A program made the position numbers and the translations under genes. From positions 62,001 to 126,000 of the forward strand of contig DJGV01000010.1 of NCBI GenBank assembly GCA_002432805.1: a stretch of 64,000 bases of DNA, given 5' to 3'. This DNA comes from Fervidobacterium sp. UBA5837. GTDB lineage: Bacteria > Thermotogota > Thermotogae > Thermotogales > Fervidobacteriaceae. Below the pieces are notes generated by a model. That model had not been told where the DNA came from. It saw only the letters and a list, made by a program, of their open reading frames with translations, and did not search any database. Below, in pieces: positions 42,706-50,571 of this stretch. Every line of letters starts with the position of its first letter. The first letter of the stretch is position 1.

Positions 42706-43635
42706 TTATATTAACATATCAACGGTTATGACCTTCAACAATTCTTCGACGTCTTCTTTCCTGCAAAGCATGGTACCAGGTGTCATGACAGCTGCAGCTC
42801 CAGCAGCATTTGCCCACTTCAATGCCTCTTCATCACTTGCCCCCTCACTCTTTTTCAAGGCAAAGGCTGCTAAGAAAGAATCTCCAGCACCAACAGCACT
42901 CTTTACAGGTACCTTTACAGATACAGTGTACAGTGTCTTATCCAGCGAGATATAATATGCACCTTTACCACCAAGCGTCAACAATATTCCTTTCAATCCG
43001 TACATACTGATAATCTGCTTTGCTTTCTCAATCATCTCTGTCACACTCGATATCTCTTTGTCGATCAATCTTTGAAATTCATGGAGATTTGGCTTTATAT
43101 AATCAGGCTGTCCAATTAGTCCTGCGAGCAATTTATCGCCATCAGCATCGAAATAGACTGTCACTCCCCATTGCTTGAGCGTAAAGACCACACCGGTGTA
43201 GAAATCTGGTGAGACGCCACTTGGCAAACTTCCGGAAACGACAACGGTATCATTTTCTCTAACAAGTGCATGCAATACATCGAGTACGGATTCAAGCTTT
43301 TTGACACCGATTCTTTCACCAGGCATACTTATCCTATACTGTCCTTCTTTCGTCTCTAATATCACATTAAGGCGCGTTTCCTGAGGTACCCTTATGGAAC
43401 TGTAGATCACGCCTTCTTTATCGAGCATCTCTTCCAATTTTCTACCGGTGTCTCCACCGATCAACGAGATCGCAACAGAAACACCACCGAGTTCTTTTAT
43501 CACTCTGGAAACGTCTATTCCCTTTCCAGCAGGATAATCGATAGTTTTTTTTGCTCTAATCGTATCATCTACAACGAGCTTATCAACATAGATGTATCTA
43601 TCAAGACACGGATTCATGGTAAGTGTAAAAACCAT
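42706..43635 (-). CDS. 1-phosphofructokinase / PfkB-family sugar kinase
   Basis: The 309-residue enzyme belongs to the PfkB (ribokinase-like) group, closest in pattern to 1-phosphofructokinase and tagatose-6-phosphate kinase: TLTMNPCLDRYIYVD at the N-terminus, the YPAGKGIDVSRVIKELGG binding motif, VSGSLPSGVSPDFY, KPNLHEFQRLI and the C-terminal catalytic GAGDSFLAAFALK with its Asp. The ATG follows AAGGAGGT. No PTS genes or deoR regulator are adjacent, so the in vivo substrate (fructose-1-phosphate or fructose-6-phosphate) is uncertain; the gene appears to stand alone. Confidence 0.88.
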   Translation of the reverse strand: MVFTLTMNPCLDRYIYVDKLVVDDTIRAKKTIDYPAGKGIDVSRVIKELGGVSVAISLIGGDTGRKLEEMLDKEGVIYSSIRVPQETRLNVILETKEGQYRISMPGERIGVKKLESVLDVLHALVRENDTVVVSGSLPSGVSPDFYTGVVFTLKQWGVTVYFDADGDKLLAGLIGQPDYIKPNLHEFQRLIDKEISSVTEMIEKAKQIISMYGLKGILLTLGGKGAYYISLDKTLYTVSVKVPVKSAVGAGDSFLAAFALKKSEGASDEEALKWANAAGAAAVMTPGTMLCRKEDVEELLKVITVDMLI

Positions 43636-43782
43636 ATCTTTACCTCCTTATCAATGGATTTTTTCCTGACTACTTAATGCTCTCAGATATTATACTACAA
43701 TAGAATATAACAACGACTATGATGTGATATAATTTGATTATGTAAGAAAAACATTATCGTCAAATCAGGGGTGCCGCAAAAC

Positions 43783-45465
43783 ATGAATTCAAGAGGATGG
43801 GTAATATTTCTTTCTGCTGTTGCACTAATAATGGTAGCCGGATTTATGACCCAAATGATGTACGATGCGTCATTTAGAAACCAATTCAATATGCTCAAGA
43901 CGTATTTTGTGACGCAAGTCGACTTTTTCGCAAAATCGATAAGTGTTGGTTATTTTCAATGGGATGAAATGCACGATGCCATAGTCAATAACGATTTTGA
44001 TTTCATAGACGAACAGATCAAGGATATAAAGAAGAACTATCCAAAAGTAGAAACTATTAAGATAATTGAGAGTGTCCCACCAGAAACGCTGTACGGAATT
44101 TCGAATGACGGAATGAAGATGGTGATAAAATTCAAGATTTTAGACAATTCGGCAATTGAATATGTGCCAGACAAAGTTGCCATCGTTGAAATACCCGCAC
44201 AGAGTTTCCTAAGTCTAGTTCCGAATACTCCCATCAAATTATCGGCAAGTGGAAAGCCGTTCGTCTACAACTTGAAATACGAAAGACTATTTAGATTCAG
44301 TGACTTGATCACCTCATTGTTTGTTTTTGTTACTATTGTGATGGTTTTCCTTCTCATTCTGGTATCTTTTGAAAGACGCCGAGTTAATGTTGAGAAGAAA
44401 GTATCAGAATCATTGGAAAGCCAAAGAAAATCCTTGCAGGCAATAAATGAATTCACTCAGGCGGTATTAAAAAACATACTACAACCATCGTATCAGTACA
44501 TGATAGAAAAGGCAGTAGAAATTGTACCCGGTGCACAAGGTGGAAGCGTACTTATTAGAGAAGGAAACTATTTCATATTTTCTGGTTGCGTAGAATACGA
44601 TTTTGAACAGTTGTCAAAAGTCAAATTTAGTCCAGATGAATTGGTTCAGGGCATGCAAGGAGAAATTAAAGAAATAGAGGCTCTCGGGGAATTTGACAAG
44701 GAAGCATTTGGAGAAACTGAGAACCTGGATATTTTGACTAAGTATGGAAGGATAGATGAGATAAAATCAACTTTGTCTATTCCAGTTATGGTAAACAATG
44801 AAGTTGTCGCATTTCTAAATTTAGATAACTTTGAAATGGAAAATGCATTTACCGAAGATTCTAAAAAGGTAGCGACAGTCTTTGCCAATCAACTTGGCGT
44901 ACTTTTCGAAAGAATAGCATTGGAGCAGGAACTTGAAAAACAAAAGGAGCAATTCCAATACCTTTCTACACACGATAGCTTAACAGGTCTTCCCAATAGA
45001 AGACTACTAGAGATTGAAGCAGAAAAATTAATAGCTTTGGCAAGAAGAGATGGAAAGAAATTATGTTGCATGTTCTTGGATTTGAAGAAATTCAAAATTA
45101 TAAATGACACACAAGGTCACAAAGCTGGTGATTTCTTCCTACGCGTTATAGGAGAAAGACTGAAAAACACTGCTAGGAAGAGTGATATAGTAGCTCGAAT
45201 AGGCGGTGATGAATTCGTTTTCGTACTCTACGATTGCAAAGACTATGTTCAGTTCATAGACAGAGCATTGGAAGAAATCGAAAAAGGCATATATTACGGA
45301 TACGAAAAGTTCAGTGTTTCTGGCAACTTTGGAGTTGCACTCTTTCCCGATGATGGAGAGACCTTGGATGAACTCTTTGCAAAGGCCGATTCTGCAATGT
45401 ATTACGCAAAGAAGAACGATCTGAAATACTGGCTTGCATCCGATTTACTCGATTCAGATACTTAA
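43783..45465 (+). CDS. Membrane-bound diguanylate cyclase (sensor + GAF + GGDEF)
   Basis: The 560-residue protein should make cyclic di-GMP. ATG 43783 is chosen since AGGGGTG lies 8 bases upstream; a GTG at 43771 is part of that site. Membrane spans at about 6-25 and 178-200 enclose a 150-residue extracytoplasmic sensor with CHASE4-like features (VGYFQWDEMHDAIVNNDFDF). A GAF-like domain follows (about 235-385), then GGDEF. The catalytic GGDEF is intact (starts at residue 474) and an allosteric I-site RKSD lies five residues before it, so product inhibition is expected. No phosphodiesterase domain is present and no partner gene is adjacent. Confidence 0.92.
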   Translation: MNSRGWVIFLSAVALIMVAGFMTQMMYDASFRNQFNMLKTYFVTQVDFFAKSISVGYFQWDEMHDAIVNNDFDFIDEQIKDIKKNYPKVETIKIIESVPPETLYGISNDGMKMVIKFKILDNSAIEYVPDKVAIVEIPAQSFLSLVPNTPIKLSASGKPFVYNLKYERLFRFSDLITSLFVFVTIVMVFLLILVSFERRRVNVEKKVSESLESQRKSLQAINEFTQAVLKNILQPSYQYMIEKAVEIVPGAQGGSVLIREGNYFIFSGCVEYDFEQLSKVKFSPDELVQGMQGEIKEIEALGEFDKEAFGETENLDILTKYGRIDEIKSTLSIPVMVNNEVVAFLNLDNFEMENAFTEDSKKVATVFANQLGVLFERIALEQELEKQKEQFQYLSTHDSLTGLPNRRLLEIEAEKLIALARRDGKKLCCMFLDLKKFKIINDTQGHKAGDFFLRVIGERLKNTARKSDIVARIGGDEFVFVLYDCKDYVQFIDRALEEIEKGIYYGYEKFSVSGNFGVALFPDDGETLDELFAKADSAMYYAKKNDLKYWLASDLLDSDT

Positions 45466-45505
45466 GCCGCATCTCTTTTAGTCACGCCTAAGTTAATTAT
45501 TATAC

Positions 45506-45557
45506 TTTACATTTGACATGATTGTTGTATAATTAGTGTAGACTATTTTAGTCCACT
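45506..45557 (+). promoter_or_regulatory. Putative copA promoter with downstream dyad
   Basis: TTTACA (45506-45511) and TATAAT (45528-45533) are 16 bases apart. Just downstream lies an imperfect dyad, GTGTAGACTA-TTT-TAGTCCAC (45536-45556), placed where a metal-responsive repressor could block the transcription start. No metalloregulator gene is in the window. Confidence 0.5.
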
Positions 45558-45598
45558 TGTTTATTTTTCGTATTTGTATTCACTTAGGTGGTGAGAAA

Positions 45599-47806
45599 AT
45601 GGAGACAAAGAAATCACTCAAGATAACAGGCATGACCTGCGCGAACTGTGCGAGGATCGTGGAAAAGTCACTTTCAAAGGTTGATGGCGTGAAGTTTGCT
45701 GCTGTGAATTTGGCCACTAACACCGCATTTGTCATATTGGATAAAGAGATACCAGATGATAATTTAAAGATGGCTGTTGAGAAAGCGGGTTACGGTGTAT
45801 CCGATGAACCATCAGAAGTGATAGAAGAGAAAAGGCTGAAACGTATAAGAACGAACATGCTCATTTCGGTCATTATAACCGTTCCACTCATGGTTCTCAT
45901 GTTTATGCACATGGGTGGTGTGCATATTCCACACTTTAACGAAATTGAGCTTGTACTTAGTTTCATCGTAATCTTTTATGCTGGTCGAGATACGATTCGT
46001 GGTGCAACGATCGCTTTACTTCATAGACATTCGAACATGGATACGTTGATTCTTTTTGGCTCCGCAACTGCATGGTTTACGAACATTCTTTCGTACACAA
46101 GTCTCAACATACACGCGTTTGGTACGGTTGGTGCTATGATCGTCATGCTGCACCTGATCGGAAGGTACATAGAATCTTATCTTAGGGATCGAGCATCAAA
46201 ACAAGTGAAAGAGCTACTCGCACTGCAGTCGAAAGAGGCAAGGGTACTAGTCAGCGGAGACGAGATAATGATGCCTATAGAGGCGGTTAAAGAAGGCTCG
46301 ATAGTAATCGTGAAGCCAGGTGAGCGTATACCACTCGATGGTGTGATATTGGAAGGGAGTTCTTCGATAGACGAATCTATGCTCACAGGCGAGCCGATTC
46401 CTGCTTTCAAAGAGATAGACAACGAAGTGATCGGTGGTTCGTTGAATCTATCTGGTGCTTTGAAGATCAGAGTGACGAAAACTGGTGAAGATTCGTTCCT
46501 GGCAAAGATGATCTCACTGATAGAGGAAGTACAAGGTGCAAAAGTTCCGATCCAAGCACTTGCAGATAGAATAACGAACTGGTTCGTGCCGGGAGTCATT
46601 ACGTTGGCTGTGATCAGCGGTCTTTTGTGGTACTTCAATTTCGACGGTCTAAACATGCTAACTCATTCAATCAGAGAAATTTTACCATGGACTTTGCATA
46701 CGAGTAATCCACTTTCTTTCTCTATCTTTGTCTTCCTAACAACGGTAGTAATTGCGTGTCCATGTGCACTCGGATTGGCAACACCGATGGCGCTGATTGT
46801 GGGCACATCACTTGCTGCCAAGAAGGGATTGCTCATCAGAAATGCAGAGGCAATACAAACTGCAAAAGAAGTTGGTTATGTACTTTTAGATAAGACCGGA
46901 ACATTGACATTGGGAATGCCAAAAGTAGTTGAATCAACAATTCCAGAGGCAGATGCACAGGCGGTTGCATCGATAGAAAACCTCTCAATTCACCCACTTG
47001 CTAAGGCGATCGTCGAGTACGTAGATAAGCCCATCATACATTTGATAGAAGATTTTCAAGAGTTGCACGGACAAGGTGTCGTTGCAAAGGTAGGAGCAGA
47101 TGAATACTTTATAGGTAAGCCATATGATGCAACGTTGTACGATAGATACACTTCGGAAGGTAAGACGGTCGTCGAGGCGCTTAAGAATGGTAATAAATGC
47201 GGATACTTCGTCATAGAAGATGTACTTAGAGAAGACTCCGCACAGGCGATAGCGAAGTTGAAATCAATGAGTATAACACCTGTGATGGTGACTGGCGATA
47301 ATGAGAATACAGCAAAGTACATTGCGAGGCTCGTTGGTATTGAAGAGGTGTATGCAAACAAGAGACCAGATGAGAAGATAGATATCGTTAGACACTACCA
47401 AGGTCTGGGAAAGAAAGTGATCATGGTTGGCGACGGTATAAACGACGCGGCAGCACTGAAAGGTGCGGACATAGGTATAGCAATCGGAACTGGAAGCGAT
47501 TTAGCAATCGACAATGCAGATATAATCATCACAAAAGATGGAGCATCGAAGATAGTTGATGCGATAATCATCTCGAAGGCAACGTTTAAATCGATCAAGC
47601 AAAACCTCACGTTTGCCTTCTTCTACAATGTCTTGGCCATACCGTTGGCCATGTTAGGCATGTTGCACCCGGCGATAGCTGAAGGGGCAATGGCATTGAG
47701 TTCTATAACTGTTATCCTCAATTCTTTGAGGATAAATTCAGCTTTTTCCAAAGACTCTGCACAAAATTCACCAACGCATTTAGCTGACAACAAGGCAAAT
47801 GCTTGA
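45599..47806 (+). CDS. copA: Copper-type P1B ATPase
   Basis: Cu(+)-type exporter of 735 residues. ATG 45599 follows AGGTGGTGAG; an ATG at 45557 lies upstream of that site. One N-terminal heavy-metal domain carries GMTCANCAR (CXXC). The transmembrane metal site is CPC near residue 386 (VIACPCALGLATP). The phosphorylation motif DKTGT is near 431, an HP motif (SIHPLAKAI) follows, and GDGINDAAALKGADIG lies near 610. Eight membrane spans are expected. A CopZ-type chaperone gene lies 51 bases downstream, so the pair is a copper-detoxification operon; Ag(+) could also be moved. Confidence 0.94.
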   Translation: METKKSLKITGMTCANCARIVEKSLSKVDGVKFAAVNLATNTAFVILDKEIPDDNLKMAVEKAGYGVSDEPSEVIEEKRLKRIRTNMLISVIITVPLMVLMFMHMGGVHIPHFNEIELVLSFIVIFYAGRDTIRGATIALLHRHSNMDTLILFGSATAWFTNILSYTSLNIHAFGTVGAMIVMLHLIGRYIESYLRDRASKQVKELLALQSKEARVLVSGDEIMMPIEAVKEGSIVIVKPGERIPLDGVILEGSSSIDESMLTGEPIPAFKEIDNEVIGGSLNLSGALKIRVTKTGEDSFLAKMISLIEEVQGAKVPIQALADRITNWFVPGVITLAVISGLLWYFNFDGLNMLTHSIREILPWTLHTSNPLSFSIFVFLTTVVIACPCALGLATPMALIVGTSLAAKKGLLIRNAEAIQTAKEVGYVLLDKTGTLTLGMPKVVESTIPEADAQAVASIENLSIHPLAKAIVEYVDKPIIHLIEDFQELHGQGVVAKVGADEYFIGKPYDATLYDRYTSEGKTVVEALKNGNKCGYFVIEDVLREDSAQAIAKLKSMSITPVMVTGDNENTAKYIARLVGIEEVYANKRPDEKIDIVRHYQGLGKKVIMVGDGINDAAALKGADIGIAIGTGSDLAIDNADIIITKDGASKIVDAIIISKATFKSIKQNLTFAFFYNVLAIPLAMLGMLHPAIAEGAMALSSITVILNSLRINSAFSKDSAQNSPTHLADNKANA

Positions 47807-47857
47807 GTCTATAGGGTAGAAATTAAGAAGTAAGAGGACAAAAAGGAGGGATTGACT

Positions 47858-48064
47858 ATGGCAAAGTACGTACTGAGCGTTCCTGATATTTCCTGCAATC
47901 ACTGCAAGATGAGGATTTCAAAGGCACTAGAAGAAATCGGCGAGAAAGACTTTGAAGTCTCCGTAGAGGAAAAGAAAGTCACTATCAATACTGGTAACAT
48001 CGATAAAGTTATCAAGAAGCTTGAAGAGATCGACTATCCAGTGGCTTCGACAACTACGTTGTAA
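47858..48064 (+). CDS. copZ: Copper chaperone, heavy-metal-associated domain protein
   Basis: A 68-residue single HMA domain with the metal-binding loop DISCNHCKMRISKALE (CXXC) after a first strand YVLSVP. It is the usual soluble partner that hands Cu(+) to the CopA N-terminal domain. ATG 47858 follows AAGGAGGG at a suitable distance; a TTG at 47852 would add two residues. It ends the copA operon before a strong terminator. Confidence 0.9.
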   Translation: MAKYVLSVPDISCNHCKMRISKALEEIGEKDFEVSVEEKKVTINTGNIDKVIKKLEEIDYPVASTTTL

Positions 48065-48073
48065 ATTGCCTCT

Positions 48074-48100
48074 TGATTTGTCTTGTAATTAGACAAATCA
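48074..48100 (+). repeat. Hairpin after copZ
   Basis: TGATTTGTCT and AGACAAATCA form a 10 bp stem with a 7-base loop, without a T-run, 10 bases after the copZ stop. It precedes a true terminator and probably stabilises the message. Confidence 0.7.
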
Positions 48101-48125
48101 CGAACTGAAGCATCAAGAATAGAAG

Positions 48126-48165
48126 AACGCCGCACAAATTTTAATACTTGTTGCGGCGTTTTTTT
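48126..48165 (+). terminator. Rho-independent terminator of copAZ
   Basis: AACGCCGCA (48126-48134) and TGCGGCGTT (48152-48160) form a 9 bp GC-rich stem, followed by a run of seven T. Confidence 0.93.
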
Positions 48166-48245
48166 GAGTCTTTTAAATCCACTATTTGAACCACCAAAGA
48201 ATTTGCCTCCTTTCTCGGAGAACAAGTCTCAATAAAATTCTGTTG

Positions 48246-49403
48246 TTATGTCCCTTGTAGGTATTCAACTACTCTTTTCTTCAGATATTTGATTAAGCCG
48301 AATTTGGCAGCTCCTAATGAGATTGCATATTCACCTAAATCTGAAAAGGAAATCTGTATTTCATGTTCGTGGAAGATAAGAGTTTTTACAATATCAATCA
48401 ACTGGTCCAAAAAATCACTTCCTAAGTATTTCATTCTTCCATCTATAAAGATGTTGGAAATTCCAAAGTAATATATGAGAGAAAGAATTATTGCTCCAAA
48501 ATGCTCTGAGAGCTCCTTTATAAAACCTTTTATCTCATTCCTTTCCACATTGGATAATGTCTCAAATTCCTGAAAATTTTTTATGGGCCTAGAGATTATA
48601 TTACTAACTTTTCTTATTATACTATCTGTTCCATATTCATTTTCAAAGTACTCAAACTTTCCATCCTTCAATAATGGAGTTTGTCCTATTTCTCCAGCGT
48701 AGCCATATAGTCCATGATAGAGATTGTTATTGATAACTACCCCTGACCCAATGCCCTTGTCATAAAGAATATATATGAAAGAGCTTAACTCTTTCCCTTT
48801 TCCATAGTATTTCTCACCTATCGCTCCCATATCAGCATCGTTTTCCAAGCAGGCAAATACGTTATATCTTTTCTTTATGCTATCTATTATTGGAAAATTA
48901 TCAAACCCTGACAATTTTGGAGGCTTCTTTATAATTCCTTTCTCAGTATCCAGAGGTCCTGGGACTGCTAAACCTATTGCTTCCACTTTTCCTTTTGTGA
49001 GTGCTACTTTGCTCATTAAATTGTCTATGACTTCGTACACTGTTTCTATCTTTGGTTTGCCTTCTGAAAATGAGCAACTTGCAGTATAGAGAACATCACC
49101 TTGTGCGTCGATAAGGCAACCATTTACGTTATCTCTAAGTATACCTACACCAATCACATTAGCAAAATCTTTTGCTATCTTTAAATTTATAGATGGTCTA
49201 CCTACACCAGTTGGGAAGTTTTTACTTTCTTCTATAAAACCTATCTCCAGAAATTCTCTTACTATTTCACCAATCGTAGTTTTGGTAAGTCCAGTTTCGT
49301 AGGCGAGCTCTACTCTTGACAGTTCTTTATCGATTAATAGGTCCAATATTCTCATTGAATTACTAACTCTTATTGATCCATTTGATCCATTCTGATTGCT
49401 CAA
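48246..49403 (-). CDS. ROK family transcriptional regulator (NagC/XylR type)
   Basis: The 385-residue protein has an N-terminal winged helix (LSRVELAYETGLTKTTIGEI) and a C-terminal ROK sugar-binding domain (AIGLAVPGPLDTEKGIIKKP, GYAGEIGQTPLL). The canonical zinc motif (GH plus CXCGXXGC) is not intact: GEIGQ replaces GEIGH and the cysteines are missing. The TTG start at 49403 follows GAGGAGGG. It lies at the 3' end of the minus-strand mannoside locus, transcribed the same way, and is the likely local regulator, responding to a free sugar such as mannose. Targets are not shown by sequence. Confidence 0.88.
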   Translation of the reverse strand: MSNQNGSNGSIRVSNSMRILDLLIDKELSRVELAYETGLTKTTIGEIVREFLEIGFIEESKNFPTGVGRPSINLKIAKDFANVIGVGILRDNVNGCLIDAQGDVLYTASCSFSEGKPKIETVYEVIDNLMSKVALTKGKVEAIGLAVPGPLDTEKGIIKKPPKLSGFDNFPIIDSIKKRYNVFACLENDADMGAIGEKYYGKGKELSSFIYILYDKGIGSGVVINNNLYHGLYGYAGEIGQTPLLKDGKFEYFENEYGTDSIIRKVSNIISRPIKNFQEFETLSNVERNEIKGFIKELSEHFGAIILSLIYYFGISNIFIDGRMKYLGSDFLDQLIDIVKTLIFHEHEIQISFSDLGEYAISLGAAKFGLIKYLKKRVVEYLQGT

Positions 49404-49524
49404 AAATAATCCCTCCTCGCATTAACTTGTACGGCTCTAAATGAAAAGAGAAATATTAAAGAGAAGTATTAATGTCAACAGCAGCAAAATCATTTCCATT
49501 ACTTCTTGATATGCTGGCTAAAGA

Positions 49525-49742
49525 CTACTCATCTCTAAGACTGTTCTTCCAACAACTTAAATTATACATCTTATACATCTGCTTTTTCATATATTCGAAT
49601 ATCTTTTCTTGGATAATTTCATTTATATTTTGAACTTGTCCGCCTGTTGGTACTCTCTCTTCGCCTTTTTACATAACTCCCACAGATTTTCCATCTTATG
49701 CGATTTAGAGAACATTACAATGGCCGATATGGTACATTTCAT
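49525..49742 (-). pseudogene. Possible decayed short gene
   Basis: In the 372-base gap 49404-49775, a minus-strand frame from ATG 49742 reads MFSKSHKMENLWELCKKAKR and on to ADKFKI, then a stop. Another frame takes over as QNINEIIQEKIFEYMKKQMY, ending at 49525-49527. The two join as a frameshifted, helical, protein-like sequence. There is no convincing ribosome site and I do not recognise a family. It could be chance. Confidence 0.25.
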
Positions 49743-49775
49743 ATTGTAGTATAATACTAAGTATAATACTATGTT

Positions 49776-50528
49776 TCAATACACACAAGAATATCTCTTC
49801 TTCTCGAATAACCACTCGACCATCTTTTTATTTCTATAGCTTGGTACCCATGATTCATGTGAATCGAGTCCTAATGAATTCATATAGCCCTTGGGATATT
49901 CAGTATACTTAATTTCTTTCGCCCCCAGATTTCTGAGTATTTCAACAACCTCCCTTGATAGATCGACAGGTACTGTATTATCGTCCGCTGCATGGAACAG
50001 CCACAAAGCAATATGTTTAATCTTATGTAATCTCGTAGCATTTCCCCCACCACACATAATGACACCCGCAGCAAATTTCTCTGGATGTAATGTCAGAAGT
50101 GTGATAGCTCCAAATCCACCCATTGAAAGACCCGTTATGTAAATTCTATCACTATCAACAGGGTATTTATCAACTATGGAATCTATGATAATTGCCACGG
50201 TAGCAAGTAATGAGTTAGGAGTAAGCTCTTTTGCTGATGTAGTGGAGAATCCAAGTCCCCAATATGCATTTTCTGGACATTGAGGAGCTAACACAAAACA
50301 CGGATGGCCTTCTTGAATTTCATCAACCACCCAGATGGTTGCTCCTTCATTTGCAGTTATCTGTGCTTGATTATCACAACCTCTTTGACCAACACCGTGT
50401 AAAAAGAGTATCAATGGGTATTTCTCTCCATGTTCAATTTTCGGTTCGAATAATCTGTATGGCATTGTTATGAATTCATCTTCATATTTAAATGATTCGA
50501 AACATTGCAGATAGTCTTTTTCTGCCAT
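49776..50528 (-). CDS. Alpha/beta hydrolase, esterase or carbohydrate esterase-like
   Basis: The 250-residue enzyme has the alpha/beta hydrolase order: oxyanion region LILFLHGVGQRGCDN, nucleophile elbow GLSMGGFGAITLL with the catalytic serine, aspartate in LWLFHAADDNTVPVDLS, and a C-terminal histidine in SHESWVPSYRN. It resembles the LpqC/PHB-depolymerase-like and feruloyl/acetyl-esterase group. ATG 50528 follows AAGAGGTG; an ATG at 50582 is upstream and overlaps the GH38 gene end. There is no signal peptide, so it is cytoplasmic. In this locus it may remove acyl groups from imported mannosides; the substrate is inferred. Confidence 0.8.
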   Translation of the reverse strand: MAEKDYLQCFESFKYEDEFITMPYRLFEPKIEHGEKYPLILFLHGVGQRGCDNQAQITANEGATIWVVDEIQEGHPCFVLAPQCPENAYWGLGFSTTSAKELTPNSLLATVAIIIDSIVDKYPVDSDRIYITGLSMGGFGAITLLTLHPEKFAAGVIMCGGGNATRLHKIKHIALWLFHAADDNTVPVDLSREVVEILRNLGAKEIKYTEYPKGYMNSLGLDSHESWVPSYRNKKMVEWLFEKKRYSCVY

Positions 50529-50571
50529 AGATACACCTCTTAATCTCTCAGTTGCTAGTGAAATACCAATA

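Noticed and set aside
45513..45533. TTGACA as the copA -35 element
   Set aside because: It is only 9 bases from TATAAT; TTTACA at 45506 has the correct spacing.
46177..46656. 159-codon minus-strand open frame
   Set aside because: It is a shadow of copA on the other strand, rich in Ser and Pro, with no ribosome site.
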